Shown here: positions 13,201 to 22,158 of the stretch, one piece after another
Position numbering within the stretch: position 1 is the stretch's first letter
Layout: the number at the start of each line of letters is the position of its first letter
DNA from: Eukaryota sp. TZLM1-RC
Lineage: Eukaryota > Metamonada: BaSk clade
Assembly (NCBI GenBank): GCA_040285825.1
Contig: JAUPSS010000001.1
Location: forward strand, 2,480,001 to 2,544,000
Direction: 5' to 3'
DNA: 64,000 nt
The notes under the pieces: generated by a model
Databases searched by the model: none
The model's input: only the letters and a program-made list of their open reading frames with translations
Told to the model about the DNA's origin: nothing
Made by a program: the position numbers and the translations under genes

Positions 13201-15966
13201 ACATCATGCAACTCATTAAATCACCAATGACCATTCAACCAATCATACCAATGACTACTCAAATGACCATAGCACGGACTTTAACACCACAATTGTTATA
13301 TTAATTGTCCCAAAATGGACTTTAAAGATTTGACCAATGATTGTAATAAACAACCATTGGTCAATATACGAAACTAGGAACTTCATATGAGCCTCAGTAA
13401 ATCGTATCAAAAACGATACTCTTACACTTACAGCAATGGTTTTATTAGTTTGCAACATTCAATTGTATACTTTTTGATTTTTTACTATTTTTACAATTTA
13501 ATGTTTAAAAATTAATAAACTCAATTAATTCAAATATATACAAAATCAATTGAAAATGTAATCATGAGTTTGTACTGATCAAACACATAGCCAACATTAC
13601 TCACACACAATTTCACACAAAGTTTGATCACAAGTTGATCACATCTAGTACATAAGGACTACATCATGCAACTCACCAAATCACCAATGACCATTCAACC
13701 AATCATACCAATGACTACTCAAATGACCATAGCACGGACTTTAACACCACAATTGTTATATTAATTGTCCCAAAATGGACTTTAAAGATTTGACCAATGA
13801 TTGTAATAAACAACCATTGGTCAATATACGAAACTAGGAACTTCATATGAGCCTCAGTAAATCGTATCAAAACGATACTCTTACACTTACAGCAATGGTT
13901 TTATTAGTTTGCAACATTCAATTGTATACTTTTTGATTTTTTACTATTTTTACAATTTAATGTTTAAAAATTAATAAACTCAATTAATTCAAATATATAC
14001 AAAATCAATTGAAAATGTAATCACGAATTTGTACTGATCACATAGCCAACATTACTCACACACAATTTCACACAAAGTTTGATCACAAGTTGATCACATC
14101 TAGTACATAAGGACTACATGCAACTCACGTAATCACACCAATGACCATTCAACCAATCATACCAATGACTACTCAAATGACCATAGCACGGACTTTAACA
14201 CCACAATTGTTATATTAATTGTCCCAAAATGGACTTTAAAGATTTGACCAATGATTGTAATAAACAACCATTGGTCAATATACGAAACTAGGAACTTCAT
14301 ATGAGCCTCAGTAAATCGTATCAAAAACGATACTCTTACACTTACAGCAATGGTTTTATTAGTTTGCAACATTCAATTGTATACTTTTTGATTTTTTACT
14401 ATTTTTACAATTTAATGTTTAAAAATTAATAAACTCAATTAATTCAAATATATACAAAATCAATTGAAAATGTAATCATGAGTTTGTACTGATCAAGTAA
14501 CACATAGCCAACATTACTCACACACAATTTCACACAAAGTTTGATCACAAGTTGATCACAACTAGTACATAAGGACTACATGCAACTCACGTAATCACAC
14601 CAATGACCATTCAACCAATCATACCAATGACTACTCAAATGATCATAGCACGGACTTTAACACCACAATTGTTATATTAATTGTCCCAAAATGGACTTTA
14701 AAGATTTGACCAATGATTGTAATAAACAACCATTGGTCAATATACGAAACTAGGAACTTCATATGAGCCTCAGTAAATCGTATCAAAAACGATACTCTTA
14801 CACTTACAGCAATGGTTTTATTAGTTTGCAACATTCAATTGTATACTTTTTGATTTTTTACTATTTTTACAATTTAATGTTTAAAAATTAATAAACTCAA
14901 TTAATTCAAATATATACAAAATCAATTGAAAATGTAATCATGAGTTTGTACTGATCACATAGCCAACATTACTCACACACAATTTCACACAAAGTTTGAT
15001 CACAAGTTGATCACATCTAGTACATAAGGACTACATGCAACTCACGTAATCACACCAATGACCATTCAACCAATCATACCAATGACTACTCAAATGATCA
15101 TAGCACGGACTTTAACACCACAATTGTTATATTAATTGTCCCAAAATGGACTTTAAAGATTTGACCAATGATTGTAATAAACAACCATTGGTCAATATAC
15201 GAAACTAGGAACTTCATATGAGCCTCAGTAAATCGTATCAAAAACGATACTCTTACACTTACAGCAATGGTTTTATTAGTTTGCAACATTCAATTGTATA
15301 CTTTTTGATTTTTTACTATTTTTACAATTTAATGTTTAAAAATTAATAAACTCAATTAATTCAAATATATACAAAATCAACTGAAAATGTAATCACGAGT
15401 TTGTACTGATCACATAGCCAACATTACTCACACACAATTTCACACAAAGTTTGATCACAAGTTGATCACATCTAGTACATAAGGACTACATCATGCAACT
15501 CACCAACTCACCAATGACCATTCAACCAATCATACCAATGACTACTCAAATGATCATAGCAAGGACTTTAACACCACAATTGTTATATTAATTGTCCCAA
15601 AATGGACTTTAAAGATTTGACCAATGATTGTAATAAACAACCATTGGTCAATATACGAAACTAGAAACTTCATATGAGCCTCAGTAAATCGTATCAAAAA
15701 CGATACTCTTACACTTACAGCAATGGTTTTATTAGTTTGCAACATTCAATTGTATACTTTTTGATTTTTTACTATTTTTACAATTTAATGTTTAAAAATT
15801 AATAAACTCAATTAATTCAAATATATACAAAATCAATTGAAAATGTAATCATGAGTTTGTATTGATCAAGTAACACATAGCCAACATTACTCACACACAA
15901 TTTCACACAAAGTTTGATCACAAGTTGATCACATCTAGTACATAAGGACTACATCATGCAACTCAC
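4235..15966. repeat. Satellite array, about 25 tandem ~460 bp units
   Basis: Head-to-tail units begin with 'aattgtatac' at 4235, 4698 and so on to 15748, giving 25 full units and a 219 bp partial unit. Lengths drift from 463 bp on the left to about 456 bp on the right, through small losses such as a missing 'aagtaa' in several right-hand units (around 13123, 14037, 14955 and 15407). Units are nearly identical, differing by homopolymer length and a few subfamily bases ('catcatgcaactcaccaaatc' versus 'catgcaactcacctaatc'). Each unit carries an inverted repeat (TTGACCAATG/CATTGGTCAA with a 15-base loop; in the first full unit 4567-4576 and 4592-4601) and two TGATCA palindromes 5 bases apart. A 67-codon minus-strand frame occurs in most units but is simply part of the conserved repeat. 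Confidence 0.97.
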
Positions 15967-16044
15967 TTGATTTTGATTTTCAGTATGAATACAAACCAAG
16001 AAATTGTGGCCTAACAATCCTTTAACTATAAGAAACATTTAGCT

Positions 16045-16087
<43 letters not shown>

Positions 16088-16186
16088 AGCCAAGCGTTAA
16101 TAGCGACGTTGCTTTTTGATTCTTCGACGTCGGCTCTTCCTATCATTGAGAAGCAGAATTCTCAAAGCGTTGGATTGTTCACCCAT
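15967..16186 (+). rRNA. Fragment of 28S (LSU) rRNA, domain V region
   Basis: About 220 bases match the universally conserved peptidyl-transferase region of large-subunit rRNA on the plus strand. Recognisable landmarks in order are 'aattgtggcctaacaatcct', 'gctagaggtgtcagaaaagt', 'taccacagggataactggct', 'gtggcagccaagcg', 'agcgacgttgctttttgatt', 'gtcggctcttcctatcatt', 'gaagcagaattc' and 'gcgttggattgttcaccca'. The rest of the rRNA is absent on both sides. On the left it starts exactly where the satellite array stops; on the right it runs into a Fanzor relic. It is a displaced fragment, not a working rRNA gene. The compensatory pair 'attgagaagcagaattctca' keeps a stem, so it derives from a functional rRNA of this or a related genome. 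Confidence 0.9.
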
Positions 16187-16775
16187 TGAAAGGTTAAAAG
16201 GTAGGATTAATGAAAAACAGAAACGATGGACTACAAAGTATACTGAGGAAGATTACGACAGGAACCAAATGATAGAGTCTTACGAAATGACAATCGAAGA
16301 TGCAATCACCGAATAATCTGCGTTTGCTGCCAATTGAGCAACTTTTATATATTTTTCCAACTTTGTGGTTGCCAAACTTCGGCAAGTTTTTTTGACAATT
16401 GACTTTTATAGTCTTGACTTGTGGAACATTCATAAAATGCAAGCTTTTATTCACAAGCAAAAGACTGAAAGTTGGTTATTAAAATATCTTGTGTAGCAAT
16501 TTGGCAACCCAAAAGACACTTTAATTCTAATGGATGATTATGGTAGAAAAGGTTCCAAGAATTTGAAACATCAGAGACCTACTCGAGGCATTGGATGGAT
16601 TCAATTTCTGAAAAGAAATGGATTTGAAGTATTGATGATTAATGAAGCTTTCACTTCAGCAAAATGTCCTGTTTGTTTTGAAAAGGTTGCTACGTTTTTG
16701 AGAGTAACAAATCCCAGATTCTATAGAAGAGAAAAGACTCCTGTTACTACATGTCATTGTTTATTAGCTTGATGG
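16187..16775 (+). pseudogene. Fanzor (eukaryotic TnpB-like) relic 1, C-terminal half
   Basis: One continuous frame from about 16187 reads through three in-frame stops (TAA 16314-16316, TGA 16335-16337, TAG 16494-16496). It retains the layout of the RuvC-II and zinc-finger part of Fanzor nucleases. The segments are 'LDLWNIHKMQAFIHKQKTES', 'TLILMDDYGRKGSKNLKHQR', then 'GFEVLMINEAFTSAKCPVCF' with the N-E-x-F-T-S-x-x-C pattern, followed by 'NPRFYRREKTPVTTCHCLLA'. The NPR-x-Y-R-R...CH-x-LL pattern is typical of Fanzor2-type zinc fingers. The frame ends at a TGA at the point where the second Cys pair and RuvC-III should follow. The N-terminal half (recognition domain and RuvC-I) is missing because the LSU rRNA fragment adjoins directly. 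It is not functional. Confidence 0.7.
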
Positions 16776-16825
16776 GAATTTTCCACATTTCCAGAAAGCA
16801 ACCTGAAAAAATACTGCTTCTGCAG

Positions 16826-18199
16826 ATGTCTTCCTCAAACATCAGTTTTCTTCTTCTTCTTTCATTTGCTTTTTTGACCACTGCACACACTGCTGATGAA
16901 TGGAAATCTAAGTCTATATATCAAATAATAACAGATCGATTTGCTCCTGAACCTGACACATCTCCACGTTATTGTCATGACTTATGGAAATACTGCGGGG
17001 GAACTTTTAATGGTATCACATCAAAACTCCAGTACATCAAATCTCTTGGTTATGACGCCATCTGGATCTCTCCAATCCCTGAAAATTTTGCAGATCAGTA
17101 CCATGGCTATGCAGCAACCAACTTTTACAAAATCAATCGCTATTTTGGAACTGCTGCTGACCTTTCCAATCTAGTCTCAACTGCTAACAACCTTGGCATC
17201 TGGGTCATGCTGGATGTTGTTGCCAATCACGTTTCCCCTGTTGAAAATGATACAGATTTTTCAGCTATAACTCCTTTTAATCATGCTTCCCATTATCACC
17301 CTCTTTGTCATGTACAGGATTACTCCAATCAAACAGAAGTGGAGGTCTGTAGGATTTATAATCTACCTGATTTGGACCAATCAAACCCCTTTGTAAGAGA
17401 GACTTTACTTGATTGGATCAAAAATGTCATTCATTATTTTCAATTTTCCGGAATTCGAATAGACACTGTTCCACACGTTTCTGCATCATTTTGGAAGGAA
17501 TTCACCACTTCTGCAGGAGTTTTCAGTACTGGCGAAGTGTTTAATGGGGATTATTCCTACGTTGGACATTATCAAAATTATATGGATTCCTTATTGAATT
17601 ACCCTTTATATTTCACTCTTAAAAATGTTTTTGGAAAAAGAGAAACTATGTGGTGGTTCCGTCTTCATTATGAAAACATGTCGACAAATTTTCAAAATCT
17701 TGATGTAATGGTAAATTTCATTGATAACCATGATAATCCACGCTTTTTGTTTGAGTTTCCTTGTCTTTCTTGTTACAAATCAGCTTTGGCATTTGTTTTC
17801 TTTTCACAGGGAATTCCCACTGGATATTACGGATCTGAGCAACTGTATAATGGTGGCCAAGACCCTGAAAATAGGGAACCTTTGTGGTATTCTGGTTATA
17901 AATGGACTGAGATGAGTGAATTTATCATGAAGTTAAATTATTTACGTAAAGAAGCAGAGTTGCATTTGCTTGAACAAAATGAATGCTTCATTAATGATTC
18001 AGGTTATGTTTTTAGTAGGGGAAAATATTTATTTGCCTTTACCAACTCTGAAGATCACCAGGTTATGGAAGTTTTTAACCATCCGTTCTCTGAAGGTCAG
18101 CTTGTTTGTAACTATTTTTGGAATAGTGATTGTGTTACTGTTGATGAAGGCAAGTTGACTGTAGTGTTGGAAAGAGGGGAGGTAAAGGTATTTTTCTAG
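16826..18199 (+). CDS. Secreted GH13 alpha-amylase
   Basis: The 457-residue protein hydrolyses internal alpha-1,4 bonds of starch or glycogen, and by its signal peptide (residues 1-~23, with a Leu/Phe-rich core) it is exported or enters a digestive vacuole. All four GH13 regions are present: I 'DVVANH', II 'GIRIDTV' with nucleophile Asp213, III 'GEVF' with acid/base Glu237, and IV 'FIDNHDNPRF' with Asp303. The N-terminal 'SIYQIITDRFA' and 'CGGTFNGI' are typical of the fungal Taka-amylase-like subgroup (GH13_1). The C-terminal beta-domain is present. The frame is open 25 codons further upstream, but that part lies in Fanzor relic DNA. The ATG at 16826 gives the proper signal peptide and is the preferred start. 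The gene is intact between two Fanzor relics. Confidence 0.93.
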   Translation: MSSSNISFLLLLSFAFLTTAHTADEWKSKSIYQIITDRFAPEPDTSPRYCHDLWKYCGGTFNGITSKLQYIKSLGYDAIWISPIPENFADQYHGYAATNFYKINRYFGTAADLSNLVSTANNLGIWVMLDVVANHVSPVENDTDFSAITPFNHASHYHPLCHVQDYSNQTEVEVCRIYNLPDLDQSNPFVRETLLDWIKNVIHYFQFSGIRIDTVPHVSASFWKEFTTSAGVFSTGEVFNGDYSYVGHYQNYMDSLLNYPLYFTLKNVFGKRETMWWFRLHYENMSTNFQNLDVMVNFIDNHDNPRFLFEFPCLSCYKSALAFVFFSQGIPTGYYGSEQLYNGGQDPENREPLWYSGYKWTEMSEFIMKLNYLRKEAELHLLEQNECFINDSGYVFSRGKYLFAFTNSEDHQVMEVFNHPFSEGQLVCNYFWNSDCVTVDEGKLTVVLERGEVKVFF

Positions 18200-18780
18200 T
18201 TTTTATTTTGTTTTTTGTCTGTTCTAATAATGTGTATTCTGACTTTTCATCACAATCTAAATGCAATTTTCTTCACAATTTCAATATTGTGCTTCTAGAA
18301 GAGCATTATTGGTGTGTCTCAGTATAAATTTCTTCCAGTTTAATCAATTATTGTAAATGGTGTCTAGTCTATTACAGTTATATACTTTATTTTTGTCGTT
18401 AAAAATCAATGGTTCAATCTTAATGCAAAAGACCAATTAAAAAGAGATCAGCAATGTGAGTGGCTGAGATTAAACGAATTGGAGTGGTCAAGGGTGTCAA
18501 AAGTTCTCCCTAAATTCAAAAAATTGAAAAAGAAAAAATTTATTGTATTAAATAGAATGACAGCGGAACAAACAGACTCTACATTATCAAAAGAAATTAT
18601 CAAAACCTTCCATTTGTAATAATTTCTATTCCTATGTTGCTTCCAAGCTATCGAGCAGGACAATTACATTTGATCACTACTGTTTATGGATATTACACAT
18701 TCAAAAAAATGCAAAGATATGTCCGTAGTTAGCAATCAGAGAGTAAGTTATATTAGCTAAGAAACAGTGGAAGCATGAAT
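18200..18780. other. AT-rich stretch, possibly degraded Fanzor N-terminal sequence
   Basis: No intact gene. A Lys-rich open segment on the plus strand around 18450-18618 ('LPKFKKLKKKKFIVLNRMTA') sits in the right place and orientation to be the upstream part of the Fanzor relic that follows. It has no diagnostic motif. Confidence 0.3.
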
Positions 18781-19100
18781 ACACACCTAATGTTTGGTGA
18801 CAACAGCAATAAGACAAAGAATTGAAAGCATGATCGATCAGGTGGAGCAGTTGGATGGAGAAATTTCTTTAATAGAAATGTTGATATGTTGTGTTTGGTT
18901 GATGAAAGAACAACATCTTAAAAAAAGTTTAATGTATTATAACCGAATAAATGTATTTCTTGATGTTGAGAATCCTGGTCCTTGGATGAAAGGGAAGCAT
19001 TTTACTGCAAAATGTCATGCTTTGTTAAGATGTCGATCTGTTATTTGTAGAGAAGAAATGTAATGAAAATATGAAGATATGGAATCGTCATAAGTGAGTA
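18781..19100 (+). pseudogene. Fanzor relic 2, RuvC-II to RuvC-III end
   Basis: Coding-like sequence is spread over shifting frames. Frame 18790 onward gives 'LMFGDNSNKTKN', a stop, then 'GGAVGWRNFFNRNVDMLCLV' and 'DERTTS', matching the Fanzor order fGd-x(n)-VDExxTS. After a stop the homology moves to the next frame as 'VFLDVENPGPWMKGK' and 'TAKCHALLRC', the NP-x-P...CH-x-LL-x-C zinc-finger block. It then shifts again to 'ENMKIWNRHK', which corresponds to the WNRD of RuvC-III with the catalytic Asp replaced by His. At least two frameshifts and several stops show that it is dead. It is more diverged from relic 1 than recent sister copies would be, which suggests a separate insertion. Confidence 0.6.
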
Positions 19101-20734
19101 CATCATGGCGGTCGTAGATTATTATTTGAAGGATAGTGACGGTAATAGACCTCCTTATCTGTTTAGTTATAGTTTTAGTCTTGTTACCTTTTACCACAGT
19201 CAATCTGTATTTGGAATTTTCCAAGTAACAGTAAAGGAAATACAATGGTCCCAATCAATTAAACTGTCATCTATATTACATATATTTGTTTAGACCTGAC
19301 TAATCCATTGCAAAATAAATTAGTCTGGTTTTTTTCTACATAAAGCACATGCCAAACCGGAATTTGTATTGATCTTTCATAGACTTGCGCATTTGATCAA
19401 ACCAACTTAGAACTACTGAGACGAAATCCATTAAACTGATGGTCTTTGGCTATGATTAGTGATCATACAGTGAATGTAATGTAATTCATTACTAAGAGAA
19501 ATAGAATTTTCTCAACTTAAACGTAAAACAAAATACACTAGAATACCAGAGCTATTAATATTATTCAAAATTCACACTGCCTAAATGTAATCGCTTAATT
19601 ATCATCAGGGAAGCATTTTGCCAAAAGTTTAGGAGACATCCGTTCGATTTCATCTTACTATGACATCAAGTACTCGCTGATACAATGTTCTATTCATTGT
19701 TGGTTTTCAGGAACTCTTGTTGAAAATTCAAAAACCAATTCTTTCCAGCCAATAATAGCATCAGTAAGAGCAACTTTACACAAACAGTTCAAAAATAGAA
19801 ATAAAAAATAGTTTGAGAACCGCCTAATGCGGTGCTACAATAAATATGATTTTGTTAAAACGAGGAATCATCAAATACAATAACTGAAAATTGTGTTCTT
19901 CTTTCACTAAAAAGTTCTGCAAAATTCAAGAGGAGTAATTGATGTGGTCGAGCGTGAAATAAAGATTAATTCTCCTGCTTATCAAATTTTAAGAAAGTTG
20001 AAGTCTATATGTTTTTCAACATCTAGATCTGATAAAACCGTAAGTTTTTGTTCAAAATGTGCTAAATCAATAGAAAGGAACTAATTTCGAACTTGATCAA
20101 AGTTAACTAAGTAACAGCTTAAAAATCGAAAGTTTGATTCTCTATAATGAAAGGAACATTGAGATTATCTATAAAAAGTTTTCATAGAGTTGTGTGATAC
20201 GTATGAAGTAAATAAGAATGATTTAGCTTCTAGAAAATAAGTTCGGAACCGACAAAACATGGATAAACTATCCAAGGCGTTTTTAAAGTCTGAAGTAATC
20301 ATATATTGCATAGCTGGAAACCATCTTGATATGTTTCATGATCAAAACAATCAACAAAAAGAGGATTTTGAAAGTTGGTCTGTGAGGTGAACTGAATCAG
20401 AAATTTGACCGTAAACTAATACGACTTGGATCATTCCTTTTTCACCAAACTCGTTTATGATTACGTTTTTTGTCAAAAGCTACTTGTTTTTCCATCGTCG
20501 CTTTGATACCCAAAGTTTTGCCCTTACTGAAGGAAACATCAATTTTTTTGTAAATTAATATTACTTTTTGCAAATCTTTTACAAGATATCTGTGATAGTA
20601 CATCTTCTGCTCGAGTAACAACCATTCCTCAAGTTTATGGCACTCTCTTAACTGATTCTGCTTGGACTTTGATTACGAAACTTCGTTCTTTATTCTAGCC
20701 CTGATAATTAACCTAATAATTTAATTTTGCAAAT
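19101..20734. other. Gene-poor AT-rich stretch
   Basis: No gene or RNA is supported. The longest open frames (78-80 codons) show no family pattern. Sequence at about 20540-20700 may be a much-degraded upstream part of the retrotransposon relic that follows, but I cannot place motifs in it. Confidence 0.5.
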
Positions 20735-21382
20735 ATACTTGAAAAATTACATTTACTCATTTGTAAAATTGTAAACATTTTATTACTTTTAGAAGCAAGG
20801 TTCACGATGCTGTAAGAGACCAATTATACTGTATGTGTAAGTCTCATAGAATTGAATCCTTCTTGGAACCTCTGTTGTCAAATTTGTTTGATGCTGAAGA
20901 TGATTTCCGTAAGAATAATAGAGGTGATGTCAATTTATATGGTTTAGGTGGAACCTTCATTTTATTCGATGTAATGTCTGTTGATCCTTGTAGTGTCTCA
21001 AATGAAATGCTGGCAAATTCTGAAGGTCATAATCCTCTTTCAAATGTTGAAATTTTCAAAATCAAAAATAAATTAAACCGTTGTCCAAATTGTCCAGTCA
21101 ACAGCATGCAAAATACAATTTATATCCATTTGTATTTTCTCTACTTGGTTTACTTGCTCCCACGGCTTTACTTTTTTGGCAAACCTTGAAAGGATTGTAA
21201 AAAGAAGAACTAACAGAAGTTTCAACAAATTGTTTTGGCAAAATAGATTTGGGTTTTATATTTTTAAGGGGATGTTGAAGACGGTTTCTGATGCTTTGCT
21301 TTCTCTTAGATCTCAATATGAGAGAATTGCATCTAGTTTTTTTGTTTTGGAAGAGATGTATTATTTAGATGTGGATTTATAA
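20735..21382 (+). pseudogene. RLE-type non-LTR retrotransposon relic, C-terminal domain
   Basis: The segment aligns with the other two retrotransposon copies in this window. 'THL-stop-NCKHF' corresponds to the zinc-knuckle end 'HALNCSKL', then 'ITFRSKVHDAVRDQLYCM' corresponds to 'ITYRSSLHDAVRDTVFNI'. The restriction-like endonuclease core 'NNRGDVNLYGLGGTFILFDV' corresponds to 'DDRGDVYCDWIDNSEAIVDF', the D...(D) pattern of RLE domains in R2/NeSL/Genie-type elements. After about 21060 the frame shifts; the tail continues in another frame as 'LLGLLAPTALLFLANLERIV' and ends at 21382. Stops and a frameshift make it non-functional. It differs at most positions from the other copies, so it belongs to an older or separate subfamily. 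Confidence 0.65.
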
Positions 21383-22158
21383 ATTTTCTATTAAATAAAA
21401 ATATTTAAAACAATATTACTACTGATTCTTTTATGATTCCTATATTTTCTTTATGTTCTCTTCCAAGGTCTTGCATTTTGTGAAAATGGGTAAATAACCT
21501 GTGAACGATATTGGTTAACATCTTAATGTTATTGGTTTGCTCAAAATGTTGAAGTGGTGTTTGTGACTTTCACAATTGGACTCTGTGGTCCAATTATTAA
21601 GTATTATTATTATTATTATTAAATATGGTCTGTGGTTGATTTAACTGTGGTTTCTGGCTTATTCATATTCTCCAGTGTCTTCATCTGGTCAACAGTTCGC
21701 TATAGAAAATATAACAATCAGTAATCCTTCCGTTAACAATTGCAATGGAAAGGTGATATACCTTTGTGTGTCCTACAGATTTGAACGTTATTTTTGATGC
21801 AGTTTTATACCACAACAAAGACTTTTGTGATGTTGTGCAAGCTATAAACATCAATCGTTCTGATGTTGCCTTCTTCTTGCATTACCTGAATCAATAGTTC
21901 ATGTTGAATTTCTGAATGTGCATATTTCTAGATAATTTGATGGGATGATCCAAGTTGTGGATTTTTGTAACACAAAAAAAACCAATGAAACATGGTCGTG
22001 TAGAGTACACCATAAGCCAACTGGTTCTACGTGATGTTATTTTAATTGAGAAAAATCGGTACAGTGATTGTAAAATCACCGAAAAAACTGCTTGCGAAAG
22101 GAAAATAAAACAATAAATTTATAATTGAAAATATGTACATAGATACAAAGAAGAGTAT
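21383..22158. other. Intergenic stretch with an (ATT)n microsatellite
   Basis: A short (TTA/ATT)n run lies at about 21601-21621. A plus-strand open segment at about 21770-21896 ('NVIFDAVLYHNKDFCDVVQA') looks protein-like but matches nothing I know and has no start; it may be another remnant. The probable 3' end of the giant minus-strand gene lies at its right edge. Confidence 0.45.

Noticed and set aside
4492-15745. A 67-residue hydrophobic minus-strand ORF repeated in most satellite units
   Set aside because: The whole unit, coding or not, is equally conserved; one-base losses in several units destroy the frame without other change, and there is no excess of silent changes. It is a by-product of the repeat.
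4235-15966. CRISPR array or integrated phage repeat
   Set aside because: Units are ~460 bp with no short-repeat/spacer alternation, and the surroundings are eukaryotic.
4235-15966. Hammerhead-type ribozyme in the satellite unit
   Set aside because: Some satellites carry them, but I find no CTGATGA core with a partnered CGAAAC in the right arrangement on either strand.
16314-16496. Non-standard genetic code (TAA/TAG read as Gln)
   Set aside because: The in-frame stops in the Fanzor relic include TGA as well, and TAA, TAG and TGA all end intact genes in the window (for example the amylase and PABP end at TAG). Nonsense mutation is simpler.
16751-16825. Upstream extension of the alpha-amylase start
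   Set aside because: The extra 25 codons overlap the end of the Fanzor relic and would hide the signal peptide; the ATG at 16826 is the natural start.
18448-18663. 71-residue minus-strand ORF
   Set aside because: No domain, and it is opposite a stretch that better fits degraded Fanzor sequence on the plus strand.
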